NCBI GenBank assembly: GCA_020025595.1
Contig: JAHHRV010000001.1
Coordinates: forward strand, 1-64,000
Direction: 5' to 3'
Length of the DNA stretch: 64,000 bases
DNA from: Oscillospiraceae bacterium
GTDB lineage: Bacteria; Bacillota; Clostridia; Oscillospirales; Oscillospiraceae
The notes under the pieces are model-generated. The model was not told where the DNA came from. It was given only the letters and a program-made list of their open reading frames with translations, and did not search any database. Each line of letters opens with the position of its first letter. The first letter of the stretch is position 1. This document shows positions 1 through 8,110 of the stretch, piece by piece. A program made the translations under genes and the position numbers.

Positions 1-2
1 AT

Positions 3-1859
3 TGCCGCCTGAACATCATCGACACCCCGGGCCACGTTGACTTCACTGTTGAAGTTGAGCGTTCCCTGCGTGTTCTGGACGGTGCTGTCACCGTTCTGTG
101 TGCAAAGGGTGGCGTTGAGCCCCAGACCGAGACCGTTTGGCGTCAGGCCGACGAGTATCGCGTCCCCCGTATGATCTATGTCAACAAGATGGACATCCTG
201 GGTGCTGACTTCTACCGCGTTCTGAACATGATCGACGAGCGCCTGAAGTGCAATGCAGTACCCATTCAGCTGCCCATCGGTTCCGAAGCTTTCTTCAAGG
301 GCGTCATTGACCTGCTCACCATGAAGGCTGAGGTTTACTACGATGACCTGGGTAAGGACATCCGTGTTGAGGAAATTCCCGAAGACATGGTTGACCTGGC
401 TAACGAGTATCATGAGAAGCTGATGGACGCTGTCTCCACCTTCGACGATGACATCGCTATGATGTATCTGGAAGGCGAAGAAGTTCCCATCGACATGATC
501 AAGAAGGTTATCCGTAAGGCTACCATTGATAACGAGATGATCCCTGTCTGCTGCGGTACCTCTTACAAGAACAAGGGCGTTCAGCCCCTGCTCGATGCTG
601 TTGTCGACTACATGCCCAGCCCCCTGGATAAGAAGGGCATCAAGGGCATCAACCCCGACACCGGCGAGGAAGATTTCCGTCCCGCATCCGACGAGGCTCC
701 TTTCTCCGCTCTGGCATTTAAGATCGCTACCGACCCCTACGTTGGTAAGCTGTGCTACTTCCGCGTTTACTCCGGCACCCTGACCAAGGGCACCACTGTC
801 CTGAACTGCACCAAGCAGTCCAAGGAGCGCCTGGGCCGTATTCTGCAGATGCACTCCAACCACCGTGAAGACATCGATGTCGTCTACGCTGGCGATATCG
901 CTGCTGCTGTCGGCGTGAAGAACACCACCACTGGTGATACCTTCTGCGACGAAGACCACCCCATCATTCTGGAGTCCATGGTCTTCCCCGAGCCCGTTAT
1001 CTCTGTTGCTATCGAGCCCAAGACCAAGGCTGGTCAGGAAAAGATGGGTATCGCTCTGTCCAAGCTGGCAGAAGAAGATCCCACCTTCAAGACCTACACT
1101 GATCAGGAAACTGGTCAGACCATTATCGCCGGTATGGGTGAGCTCCATCTGGAGATCATCGTTGACCGTCTGCTGCGTGAGTTCAAGGTGGAAGCCAATG
1201 TCGGCGCTCCCCAGGTTGCTTACAAGGAGACCATCCGCAAGAGCGTCGAGCAGGACACCAAGTATGCTCGTCAGTCCGGTGGTAAGGGCCAGTACGGTCA
1301 TGTTAAGATCCGTGTCGAGCCCAACGAGCCTGGTAAGGGCTATGAGTTCGTCAATGCAATCGTTGGCGGTTCTATTCCTAAGGAATATATCCCCGCTGTC
1401 GATGCAGGTATTCAGGGCGCTATGGCAGCCGGTGTTCTGGCTGGCTACCCCGTTGTCGATGTAAAGGTTACCCTGTTCGATGGTTCCTACCACGAAGTTG
1501 ACTCCTCCGAAATGGCATTTAAGATTGCCGGTTCTATGGCATTCAAGGAAGCTTGCCGGAAGGCCAACCCCGCTATCCTGGAGCCCATCATGAAGGTTTC
1601 CATCAATGTTCCCGATGAGTACATGGGCGTCGTCATTGGCGACGTTACCGCTCGCCGTGGTAACATTCTGGGTCAGATCACCAGAACCGGTTCTGTCCAG
1701 ATCGACGCTAACGTTCCTCTGGCTGAAATGTTCGGTTATGCTACCGACCTGCGTTCTAAGACTCAGGGCCGTGGCAACTACTCCATGGAGCCCAGCCACA
1801 ACAGTGAGCTGCCCAAGAGCAAGACCGAAGAAATCGTCAAGGCTCGTTCCAAGGGTTAA
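3..1859 (+). CDS. fusA: Elongation factor G (5' end outside window)
   Basis: Translocase GTPase EF-G, which moves tRNA and mRNA through the ribosome after peptide bond formation. The frame is already open at base 3, with the G3 motif DTPGH at bases 21-35 and the G4 motif NKMD at 183-194. About 618 residues are visible, so roughly the first 75-80 (P-loop and switch I) lie upstream. The visible part covers the rest of the G domain and domains II-V, ending in a normal Lys-rich tail. It is followed by tuf, the usual str-operon order. Codon use is strongly biased, as expected for a very highly expressed gene. Confidence 0.98.
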   Translation, partial: CRLNIIDTPGHVDFTVEVERSLRVLDGAVTVLCAKGGVEPQTETVWRQADEYRVPRMIYVNKMDILGADFYRVLNMIDERLKCNAVPIQLPIGSEAFFKGVIDLLTMKAEVYYDDLGKDIRVEEIPEDMVDLANEYHEKLMDAVSTFDDDIAMMYLEGEEVPIDMIKKVIRKATIDNEMIPVCCGTSYKNKGVQPLLDAVVDYMPSPLDKKGIKGINPDTGEEDFRPASDEAPFSALAFKIATDPYVGKLCYFRVYSGTLTKGTTVLNCTKQSKERLGRILQMHSNHREDIDVVYAGDIAAAVGVKNTTTGDTFCDEDHPIILESMVFPEPVISVAIEPKTKAGQEKMGIALSKLAEEDPTFKTYTDQETGQTIIAGMGELHLEIIVDRLLREFKVEANVGAPQVAYKETIRKSVEQDTKYARQSGGKGQYGHVKIRVEPNEPGKGYEFVNAIVGGSIPKEYIPAVDAGIQGAMAAGVLAGYPVVDVKVTLFDGSYHEVDSSEMAFKIAGSMAFKEACRKANPAILEPIMKVSINVPDEYMGVVIGDVTARRGNILGQITRTGSVQIDANVPLAEMFGYATDLRSKTQGRGNYSMEPSHNSELPKSKTEEIVKARSKG

Positions 1860-1866
1860 TCAAGAT

Positions 1867-1898
1867 ATCTGGGGTGGAACCAGTGTTTTACCCCAGAT
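1867..1898 (+). terminator. Hairpin downstream of fusA
   Basis: A 9-bp perfect stem (ATCTGGGGT at 1867-1875 with ACCCCAGAT at 1890-1898) and a 14-base loop lie 8 bases after the fusA stop. No run of T follows, so it is more likely a processing, stabilising or partial terminator hairpin between fusA and tuf than a full stop. Confidence 0.5.
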
Positions 1899-1923
1899 TC
1901 TTAGGAATTTGCAAAAATTCTAC

Positions 1924-1952
1924 TTGTGTTTCTGGAGATCATGTAGTATCAT
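1924..1952 (+). promoter_or_regulatory. Candidate tuf promoter
   Basis: TTGTGT (1924-1929), a 17-base spacer and TATCAT (1947-1952), about 70 bases before the tuf start. It would let tuf be transcribed above the level of fusA, as in many bacteria. Confidence 0.55.
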
Positions 1953-2024
1953 GTCTCTAGAAGCGCGTAACAACCGTTTATTTAATTCCATTTTATTTCA
2001 TTCATTACAGGAGGAATTTCCAAA

Positions 2025-3224
2025 ATGGCAAAGCAGAAGTTTGAAAGAACTAAGCCTCACGTCAACATTGGTACCATTGGCCACGTTGACCACGGCAAGA
2101 CCACTCTGACCGCAGCTATTACCAAGTACCTGGCTATGCAGGGCTACGCTGATTTCGAAGACTACGCTTCTATCGATAAGGCTCCCGAAGAGAAGGCACG
2201 TGGTATCACGATCAACACCGCTCACGTTGAGTACGAGACCGACAACCGTCACTACGCTCACGTTGACTGCCCGGGCCACGCTGACTACATCAAGAACATG
2301 ATCACCGGCGCTGCTCAGATGGACGGTGCTATCCTGGTTATCGCTGCTACCGACGGCCCCATGGCTCAGACCAAGGAGCACCTGCTGCTGGCTCGTCAGG
2401 TTGGCGTTCCCGCAATCGTTGTCTTCATGAACAAGGCTGACCTGGTTGACGACGAAGAGCTGCTGGAGCTGGTTGAGATGGAAATCCGTGAGACTCTGGC
2501 TGAGTATGGCTTCGACGAAGAGTGCCCCATCATCAAGGGTTCCGCTCTGAACGCTCTGATCTCCGAGTCCACCGACAAGGATGCTCCCGAGTATGCTTGC
2601 ATCAAGGAGCTGATGGATGCAGTTGATACCTACATCCCCACTCCCGACCGTAAGGCTGACCAGCCCTTCCTGATGCCCGTTGAAGACGTCTTCACCATCT
2701 CCGGCCGTGGTACTGTTGCTACCGGTCGTGTTGAGCGTGGCGTCATCAAGAAGAACGAGCAGGTTGAAGTTGTTGGCCTGAGCGAAGAGAAGAAGTCCAC
2801 TGTCGTTACCGACATCGAGATGTTCCACAAGCTGCTGGACTACGCAGAAGCTGGCGACAATATCGGCGCTCTGCTGCGTGGTGTTGACAAGAAGGACATC
2901 GAGAGAGGCCAGGTTCTGTGTAAGCCCGGCTCCATCCACCCCCTGACCAAGTTCCAGGGCCAGGTTTACGTTCTGTCCAAGGACGAAGGCGGCCGTCATA
3001 CTCCTTTCTTTAACAACTATCGTCCTCAGTTCTACTTCCGTACTACTGACGTTACCGGCATCATCAACCTGCCCGAGGGCGTTGAGATGTGCATGCCCGG
3101 CGATAACGTTGTTATGAACGTTGAGCTGATCACCCCCATCGCTATCGAGAAGGGCCTGCGTTTCGCTATCCGTGAGGGTGGCCGTACCGTCGGTTCCGGT
3201 GTTGTCACCGAGATCATGGAGTAA
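2025..3224 (+). CDS. tuf: Elongation factor Tu
   Basis: GTPase that delivers aminoacyl-tRNA to the ribosomal A site. The 399-residue protein is the family's normal length. It has the P-loop GHVDHGKT near residue 19, DCPGH (G3), NKAD (G4) and the domain-III signature around GGRHTPFF. The start is supported by AGGAGG 9 bases upstream. It is separated from fusA by 165 bases with a hairpin and a promoter, and followed by a strong terminator, so it ends the str operon here. Confidence 0.99.
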   Translation: MAKQKFERTKPHVNIGTIGHVDHGKTTLTAAITKYLAMQGYADFEDYASIDKAPEEKARGITINTAHVEYETDNRHYAHVDCPGHADYIKNMITGAAQMDGAILVIAATDGPMAQTKEHLLLARQVGVPAIVVFMNKADLVDDEELLELVEMEIRETLAEYGFDEECPIIKGSALNALISESTDKDAPEYACIKELMDAVDTYIPTPDRKADQPFLMPVEDVFTISGRGTVATGRVERGVIKKNEQVEVVGLSEEKKSTVVTDIEMFHKLLDYAEAGDNIGALLRGVDKKDIERGQVLCKPGSIHPLTKFQGQVYVLSKDEGGRHTPFFNNYRPQFYFRTTDVTGIINLPEGVEMCMPGDNVVMNVELITPIAIEKGLRFAIREGGRTVGSGVVTEIME

Positions 3225-3255
3225 TCCAGGATTTAATCGATATTGATTGATTACG

Positions 3256-3287
3256 AAAAGCCCCGACCTTTTGGTCGGGGCTTTTTT
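3256..3287 (+). terminator. Rho-independent terminator of tuf
   Basis: The GC-rich stem AGCCCCGACC/GGTCGGGGCT has a TTTT loop and is followed by six T. Flanking A and T runs could make it work in both directions. Confidence 0.93.
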
Positions 3288-3325
3288 GTGCGGTGTGTGA
3301 AGTTTTCAACAATCGGTGCATCGAC

Positions 3326-3449
3326 TGTGGATAAAATCCCGGAAAAATCTGCCGATACTGTGCGCAAGAGCGGGATTTGTGTATAATATGGCTGTTCAAT
3401 TCATAATTTGCAAGAAATACTCCACAGAAGCGTGACATTCTGTGGATAA
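3326..3449. promoter_or_regulatory. Cluster of three DnaA-box sequences
   Basis: Two perfect matches to the DnaA box (TTATCCACA, here as TGTGGATAA) lie at 3326-3334 and 3441-3449. A TTATACACA match to the relaxed consensus TTATNCACA lies at 3378-3386. All three have the same orientation and start 52 and 63 bases apart, close to 5 and 6 helical turns. No dnaA, dnaN or rpmH is nearby, so this is not an obvious origin. It could titrate DnaA or regulate the promoter-like TATAAT that overlaps the middle box. The matches are seen directly; the function is inferred. Confidence 0.5.
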
Positions 3450-3482
3450 AAAAAGCACCGTTCCAAAGAACGGTGTTTTTTT
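3394..3482 (+). ncRNA. Possible small RNA between tuf and rnpB
   Basis: A perfect TATAAT (3382-3387) precedes about 90 bases without a coding frame. These hold a 9-bp perfect hairpin (TCCACAGAA at 3421-3429 with TTCTGTGGA at 3438-3446), then a terminator hairpin (CACCGTTC/GAACGGTG, 3456-3475) with seven T. The -35 region is poor (TGTGCG), so expression is uncertain. The terminator may serve only rnpB on the other strand. Confidence 0.25.
3448..3482 (-). terminator. Bidirectional terminator after rnpB
   Basis: The stem CACCGTTC/GAACGGTG is flanked by seven A on the left (seven U for the minus-strand transcript) and seven T on the right. It sits directly past the 3' end of rnpB. Confidence 0.85.
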
Positions 3483-3483
3483 G

Positions 3484-3831
3484 GTGCGACTAGGTCTATA
3501 AGCCGGGTTCTGTTTTGACAGCCATCTATCTAGACCCAGAATTGCTCCTGGGTTCCAGCCACCTCTTGGGGACGACCGGGCCAGTCATGCGTCCCTCACA
3601 CGGTGTTGCTCCGGATAGAGTTTACAGCATACCCATGTCTCCATGGGATGGGTGCGCTCTTACCGCACCTTTTCACTCTTACCTCCCGAAAGGAAGGCGA
3701 CATATCTCTGTTGCACTTGTCCTGAGGTCACCCTCGGCGGGCGTTACCCGTTATCCTTGCCCTATGGAGCCCGGACTTTCCTCATACAGGGCCTTTCGAC
3801 CTCTGCACGCGGCTGTCCAACCTACTTGCCT
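3484..3831 (-). ncRNA. rnpB: RNase P RNA (class A)
   Basis: Catalytic RNA of RNase P, which matures tRNA 5' ends. On the minus strand it begins near GGTTAGGCAAGTAGG, then has the conserved GAGGAAAGTCCGGGCTCC region (near 3790-3770). It ends with AGAACCCGGCTTATAGACC, the conserved 3' part that pairs back to the 5' end. The total of about 350 bases is normal. A consensus promoter lies immediately upstream and a strong terminator downstream. Exact ends are estimated from these signals. Apparent reading frames inside it are spurious. Confidence 0.95.
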
Positions 3832-3835
3832 AACC

Positions 3836-3864
3836 ATTTTACTGTATTAATGCCAGAATGTCAA
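3836..3864 (-). promoter_or_regulatory. Promoter of rnpB
   Basis: On the minus strand: TTGACA (3864-3859), 17-base spacer, TAAAAT (3841-3836), predicting transcription start near 3829. Its -35 lies only 5 bases from the -35 of the divergent murD promoter, so the two may compete for polymerase. Confidence 0.85.
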
Positions 3865-3869
3865 ATGTC

Positions 3870-3898
3870 TTGCAAATTCTTTTTTTAAGGGATATACT
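3870..3898 (+). promoter_or_regulatory. Promoter of murD-ispD-ispF
   Basis: TTGCAA (3870-3875), 17-base spacer, TATACT (3893-3898), about 56 bases before the murD start and divergent from the rnpB promoter. Confidence 0.7.
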
Positions 3899-3954
3899 AT
3901 TATAGAGATAAAAGGCCTTATTCAGGGCGCAGAATCATTTTGAAATGAGGGATC

Positions 3955-5337
3955 ATGATGCAAAATGCATTTGAACAATATTTTAATTCTCTGCAGGGAA
4001 AGAGAATCGTTGTACTGGGCTTAGGCGTCAGCAATCGTCCGCTGGTGCGGCTGCTGCTGGAGCACGGCTGCCATGTCACAGGCTGTGACCGGACGGAGCG
4101 TGAAAAGCTGGATGCAGAAGTTCTGGAGTTGGAGAAGCAGGGTGCTGAGCTTCGGGTCGGTGCCGATTATTTAGAGAATCTGCAAGCAGATCTTGTGTTC
4201 CGGACTCCCGGAATGCACCCAGGCAATCCTGCTCTTGTGATGCTGAGAGACAGCGGCGCAACCGTCACATCCGAGATGGAAGTGTTCTTTGAACTTTGCC
4301 CCTGCCATATGATTGCAATTACCGGATCTGATGGAAAAACCACCACAACCACACTGGTTTCCGAGCTGTTGAAGGCAGAGGGAAAAAAGGTCTGGCTTGG
4401 CGGCAACATCGGCACGCCTCTGCTTTCCAGTGTCCCCGAAATGACGGAAGATGATTATGCCGTGGTAGAGCTGAGTTCCTTCCAGTTGATGGATATGCAG
4501 CGCAGTGCAAAGCGGTGCGTGGTGACAAACCTGGCTCCTAACCATCTGGATGTCCACAAGGATATGCAGGAATATATCGATGCCAAGAAAAATGTCTTCC
4601 GTTACCAGAGTGAGGATGGACTGCTGGTCGTCAATGCGGACAACGACATCACCGCACCTATGACCGGAAACGGCGAAACCCGGTATTTCTCCCGGAAAAA
4701 CCGCATCGAAAACGGTGTTTGCTGCCATGATGGCGTAATTTATCGCGTGAAAGACGGCGCTGAGCAGAAGGTTATGGATGCCAAGGACATTCTAATTCCC
4801 GGTGTACACAATATTGAAAACTACATGGCTGCCATTGCAGTTACCGACGGTCTGGTCAGCGACGAATCCATTCGTAATGTGGCAAAAACCTTCGGCGGTG
4901 TTCAGCACCGGATCGAGCTGATTCGTGTGAAGGATGGGGTTCGTTTTTACAATGACTCCATTGCGTCTTCTCCCAGCCGCACCATTTCCGGTCTCCGCAG
5001 CTTCCCGGAGCCTGTGATCCTGATTGCCGGTGGATATGACAAGCACATTCCTTACGATGTACTGGGCCCGGAAATTTGCGCCCATGTAAAAAAGCTGTTC
5101 CTCACCGGAGCAACTGCTCAGAAGATCTATGATGCGGTGGTTGGCTGTGCAGAATATGAACAGGGGAAGCCTGAAATTGTGATGATGGATGACTTTGCAG
5201 AAACTGTCCGGGCGGCAGCTGCATCTGCAAAGGACGGGGATGTGGTTTTGCTGTCTCCGGCAAGCGCATCCTTTGACCGGTTTAAGAATTTTGAGGTTCG
5301 GGGAAACTTCTTCAGGCAACTGGTAATGGAGCTGTAA
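3955..5337 (+). CDS. murD: UDP-N-acetylmuramoylalanine--D-glutamate ligase
   Basis: Cytoplasmic Mur ligase that adds D-glutamate to UDP-MurNAc-L-Ala using ATP, in peptidoglycan precursor synthesis. The 460 residues are normal for MurD. The N-terminal Rossmann loop VLGLGVSNRP is at residues 20-29, the ATP loop GSDGKTT at 124-130, the Mur-ligase motif NHLDVH near 195-200, and the C-terminal ligase domain follows. Two ATG codons are adjacent; the ribosome site (GAGGG) is weak. It has its own promoter and is followed 3 bases later by ispD. Pairing a wall gene with two isoprenoid genes is not the common dcw arrangement. Confidence 0.96.
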   Translation: MMQNAFEQYFNSLQGKRIVVLGLGVSNRPLVRLLLEHGCHVTGCDRTEREKLDAEVLELEKQGAELRVGADYLENLQADLVFRTPGMHPGNPALVMLRDSGATVTSEMEVFFELCPCHMIAITGSDGKTTTTTLVSELLKAEGKKVWLGGNIGTPLLSSVPEMTEDDYAVVELSSFQLMDMQRSAKRCVVTNLAPNHLDVHKDMQEYIDAKKNVFRYQSEDGLLVVNADNDITAPMTGNGETRYFSRKNRIENGVCCHDGVIYRVKDGAEQKVMDAKDILIPGVHNIENYMAAIAVTDGLVSDESIRNVAKTFGGVQHRIELIRVKDGVRFYNDSIASSPSRTISGLRSFPEPVILIAGGYDKHIPYDVLGPEICAHVKKLFLTGATAQKIYDAVVGCAEYEQGKPEIVMMDDFAETVRAAAASAKDGDVVLLSPASASFDRFKNFEVRGNFFRQLVMEL

Positions 5338-5340
5338 AAT

Positions 5341-6063
5341 ATGGATATCTCAAAATACACAAAACTTGCAAGAAAAGCACTGAAGCTGCGCTACTGCGGT
5401 GCGGTAATTGTTGCGGCCGGCAGCGCATCCCGGATGGGCGGTATCGACAAGGTGATGGCTCCGCTGAAGGGCGAACCCATGATCGTCCACACGGTCAGAG
5501 CATTTCAGGAATGTGATGCCATCAAAGAAATCGTGATCGTGACCCGGGCGGATCTGATTCGGCCGATTGCATCTCTGTGCAGAGAATACGACAAGGTCAA
5601 GGCAGTGGTTGTGGGCGGAAACAGCCGACAGGAGTCGGTGAGCCTGGGCCTCAACAGCCTTTCTGAACAGGTGGAGCTGGCAGCCATTCAGGATGGTGCC
5701 CGGCCTCTGGTGAGCTGGCAGCTGATCGACCGGGTGGTTCGGGCTGCCAACAGCTACGCGGCAGCGGTTCCTGTAATTCCTGTGAAGGACACCATCAAGG
5801 TGGCTCCCATGGGTGTGGTGGATTCCACCCCGGACAGAAGCACTCTGCGTGCGGTGCAGACCCCTCAGGTGTTTGATTTTGACCTGCTGCGGGGCGCCCT
5901 GAAAAAAGCGGCAGAGGAAGGTGCGGAAGTTACCGACGACTGTTCCGCGGTGGAGCTGCTGGGCGTAAAAGTAAAGACTGTAGAGGGTGACGAGCGAAAC
6001 CTGAAGGTCACCACTCCCTTTGATTTGAAAGTGGCAGAAATGCTGATGGAGGAAAACAGATGA
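5341..6063 (+). CDS. ispD: 2-C-methyl-D-erythritol 4-phosphate cytidylyltransferase
   Basis: Third enzyme of the MEP isoprenoid pathway, joining CTP and MEP to CDP-ME. The nucleotidyltransferase signature AAGSASRMGG is at residues 25-34, followed by the conserved Lys of DKVM. QDGARPLV and a VKDT segment near the middle are typical of IspD. The 240 residues fit, with about 18 extra residues before the first strand. It starts 3 bases after murD and overlaps ispF by 4 bases, so translation is probably coupled. The product feeds undecaprenyl phosphate synthesis, which links it to murD. Confidence 0.95.
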   Translation: MDISKYTKLARKALKLRYCGAVIVAAGSASRMGGIDKVMAPLKGEPMIVHTVRAFQECDAIKEIVIVTRADLIRPIASLCREYDKVKAVVVGGNSRQESVSLGLNSLSEQVELAAIQDGARPLVSWQLIDRVVRAANSYAAAVPVIPVKDTIKVAPMGVVDSTPDRSTLRAVQTPQVFDFDLLRGALKKAAEEGAEVTDDCSAVELLGVKVKTVEGDERNLKVTTPFDLKVAEMLMEENR

Positions 6064-6530
6064 GAATTGGACACGGATATGATGTGCATCGACTGGTGGA
6101 AGGCAGAGACCTGATTCTGGGCGGTGTGAAAATCGACTATCCTCTGGGTCTGGACGGACACAGCGATGCCGATGTGTTGCTGCACGCAGTATCGGATGCG
6201 CTGCTGGGCGCTGCAGGTCTGGGCGATATCGGAAAGCATTTCCCGGACACAGATCCTCAGTACAAGGGCGCGGATTCGCTGATGCTGCTGGGTGTCGTTG
6301 CGAAGCTCGTTCAGGAGGCCGGCTATCGGGTCAGCAACATCGATGTGACCATGATTGCACAGAAGCCTAAGCTGAAGGATCACATCCCCCAGATGGTGGA
6401 AAACATTGCAAAGACCGTGGGAATTGATGTATCCCGGGTCAATGTGAAAGCCACCACCGAGGAGCATCTGGGCTTCACCGGCCGGATGGAAGGCCTCAGC
6501 TGCCATGCAGTTTGCCTGCTGGAAGAATAA
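6060..6530 (+). CDS. ispF: 2-C-methyl-D-erythritol 2,4-cyclodiphosphate synthase
   Basis: MEP-pathway enzyme that cyclises CDP-ME 2-phosphate to MEcPP with release of CMP; a homotrimer in the family. The metal-binding residues Asp8, His10 (GYDVH) and His42 (LLHA) are present, along with HSDAD at 34-38 and the C-terminal TTEEHLGFTGR substrate loop. At 156 residues it is the standard length. Start ATG overlaps the ispD stop (ATGA). A terminator follows directly. Confidence 0.97.
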   Translation: MRIGHGYDVHRLVEGRDLILGGVKIDYPLGLDGHSDADVLLHAVSDALLGAAGLGDIGKHFPDTDPQYKGADSLMLLGVVAKLVQEAGYRVSNIDVTMIAQKPKLKDHIPQMVENIAKTVGIDVSRVNVKATTEEHLGFTGRMEGLSCHAVCLLEE

Positions 6531-6536
6531 ACTGTG

Positions 6537-6568
6537 ATAAACCGCTCTGCAGATGCAGGGCGGTTTTT
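6537..6568 (+). terminator. Terminator after ispF
   Basis: Stem CCGC-T-CTGC / GCAG-G-GCGG (one T-G pair), AGAT loop, followed by five T; begins about 10 bases after the ispF stop. Confidence 0.85.
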
Positions 6569-6623
6569 GCTTTTGCACCTTTTGTCTCCTGAGGGCATAG
6601 CTTGGCTCGGGAGGTTATGACAT

Positions 6624-6887
6624 ATGAAATCATTTTTTATCACTTTTCGTTCCATCACGCATGCGCAGCGTTGTGAACGGGTATTCACAGCAGAGGGCAT
6701 CAAGTGCCATATGCGCCGTACGCCCAGATGGATGGAGGAACGGGGCTGCGGGTATGGAATCGAGGCGAAACTGACCGAACTGAATCAGGGGCTGGAGATT
6801 TTACGGGAGAATGAGATTCCCTTTCGGAAAAGTTATCTGTTCCATCCAGATGGAGTGGTAGAGGAGCTTCGATATGATCTATCTTGA
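6624..6887 (+). CDS. DUF3343 protein (putative Se/S carrier-like)
   Basis: Small 87-residue cytoplasmic protein matching the DUF3343 pattern: a ferredoxin-like opening (SFFITFRSITHAQ), Cys18 and Cys29 in the first third, RRTPR, then a GCGYGI segment with a central Cys. The family is often found beside cysteine desulfurases or selenium genes and is described as a putative sulfur or selenium carrier; that role is unproven. Its end overlaps the following cysteine desulfurase by 14 bases, so the two are almost certainly co-translated, supporting a carrier or trafficking partnership. A GGGAGG site lies 10 bases before the ATG. Confidence 0.8.
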   Translation: MKSFFITFRSITHAQRCERVFTAEGIKCHMRRTPRWMEERGCGYGIEAKLTELNQGLEILRENEIPFRKSYLFHPDGVVEELRYDLS

Positions 6888-7983
6888 CAATGGTGCAACA
6901 TCCTTTCCCAAGCCGGAGTGTGTCTGTAATGCGATGGCAGAGGCAATGCAGACCTGTGCCAATCCCGGCAGAGGCAGCCATGAAGCCGCCAGGGCTGGTG
7001 CCGAAATGCTTTACGATTGCAGAGAAGCCGCAGGTGAGCTGTTCCGGTGTCTGCCGGAACAGGTCGTGTTTACCATGAACTGCACACAGGGCTTAAATAT
7101 GGCCCTGAGAACACTGGTAAAACCGGGCACAAAAGTGGTGATCTCCGGCTTTGAACATAATGCTGTCACAAGGACACTGTATGGACTGGGTGCAAGGGTG
7201 CTGGTGGCAGGACACAGATTATTCGATCAGGAAGACACGCTGCGTTCCTTCTATAAGGCATTGCAGCAGGGGGCTCGTGTGGCGGTGTTCACCCATGTAT
7301 CCAATGTGTTTGGCTATATTCTGCCCATTGAAGAAATGGCACGGGCCTGCATCCGCAGAGGGATTCCTTTTGTGATTGACGCAGCCCAGTCAGCAGGGGC
7401 TCTGCCCATTGATTTTCGGACTCTGGGCGCAGATTTTATTGCAATGCCCGGGCACAAAGGGCTCCTGGGGCCAATGGGAACCGGAATCCTGCTGTGCAAA
7501 CGGCTTCCCAAACCGCTGATTATGGGAGGAACCGGAAGCGAATCCGCCCGGCAGCAAATGCCGGATTTTCTGCCGGATCGGGCGGAAGCAGGCACGGCAA
7601 ATGTTCCGGGAATTGCAGGACTGGGGGCAGGTATTCGCTATGTAATGGAGAAAACACCGGCAGCCATCGGCATACACGAGCAGAAAACGGCAGCTAAGGC
7701 GGTTCGGATTTTGAAAGATCTGGGAATGGAAGTGTTTTCCGGCCCACACCAGCTGGGGACGGTTTCCTTCCGGTGCGGATTGGATTGCGAGACAGCCGCA
7801 CTGGCCCTTGCCCAGGAAGATATTGCTGTGCGTGCAGGGCTTCACTGTGCGCCGCTGGCCCATAAAAGTGCGGGAACATTGGATACGGGAACCGTGCGCC
7901 TCAGCTTCGGACACGACGCGTCTGTCGAACATTTGCAGGCATTGCAGGAAACGGTGCAGAAAAGATTGCCGCCGGTGATGTAA
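6874..7983 (+). CDS. Cysteine desulfurase / class V aminotransferase
   Basis: PLP enzyme of the IscS/SufS/Csd fold that takes sulfur (or selenium) from cysteine. MIYLDNGATSFPKP opens the protein. The PLP Lys is Lys195 in PGHKGLLGP, with Asp169 and His/Gln motifs (IDAAQSAG) before it. The probable catalytic Cys325 sits in AGLHCAPLAHKSAGT, as in the group II (SufS/CsdA-like) enzymes. The 369 residues are slightly shorter than SufS (about 405). No suf genes follow; the partner is the overlapping DUF3343 gene. It may therefore serve a dedicated sulfur or selenium transfer rather than bulk Fe-S assembly, which is inference. Confidence 0.9.
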   Translation: MIYLDNGATSFPKPECVCNAMAEAMQTCANPGRGSHEAARAGAEMLYDCREAAGELFRCLPEQVVFTMNCTQGLNMALRTLVKPGTKVVISGFEHNAVTRTLYGLGARVLVAGHRLFDQEDTLRSFYKALQQGARVAVFTHVSNVFGYILPIEEMARACIRRGIPFVIDAAQSAGALPIDFRTLGADFIAMPGHKGLLGPMGTGILLCKRLPKPLIMGGTGSESARQQMPDFLPDRAEAGTANVPGIAGLGAGIRYVMEKTPAAIGIHEQKTAAKAVRILKDLGMEVFSGPHQLGTVSFRCGLDCETAALALAQEDIAVRAGLHCAPLAHKSAGTLDTGTVRLSFGHDASVEHLQALQETVQKRLPPVM

Positions 7984-8005
7984 CGATTTTTTTACACATT
8001 TTCTC

Positions 8006-8034
8006 TTGCTATTGAAAGGCTAATCCGCTATAAT
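8006..8034 (+). promoter_or_regulatory. Promoter of the cdaA operon
   Basis: TTGCTA (8006-8011), 17-base spacer, perfect TATAAT (8029-8034), about 77 bases before the cdaA start. Probably drives the long downstream run of housekeeping genes. Confidence 0.75.
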
Positions 8035-8110
8035 GATAAGGATAATAGGCTAGTTATCAGGATTTTCCGGAACTGCCAAATAACAAATGAGAAGCGAGGG
8101 ATGCGTGTCT

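Noticed and set aside
1998..2999. Long open frame on the minus strand opposite tuf
   Set aside because: It is a by-product of the strong codon bias of tuf; its protein is low-complexity and matches no family, while the plus strand is unmistakably EF-Tu.
3300..3480. Replication origin
   Set aside because: DnaA boxes are present but there is no AT-rich unwinding region of note and none of dnaA, dnaN, rpmH or rnpA is near.
3515..3888. Two overlapping open frames on the plus strand
   Set aside because: They lie in the antisense of RNase P RNA, which is clearly recognisable on the minus strand with its own promoter and terminator.
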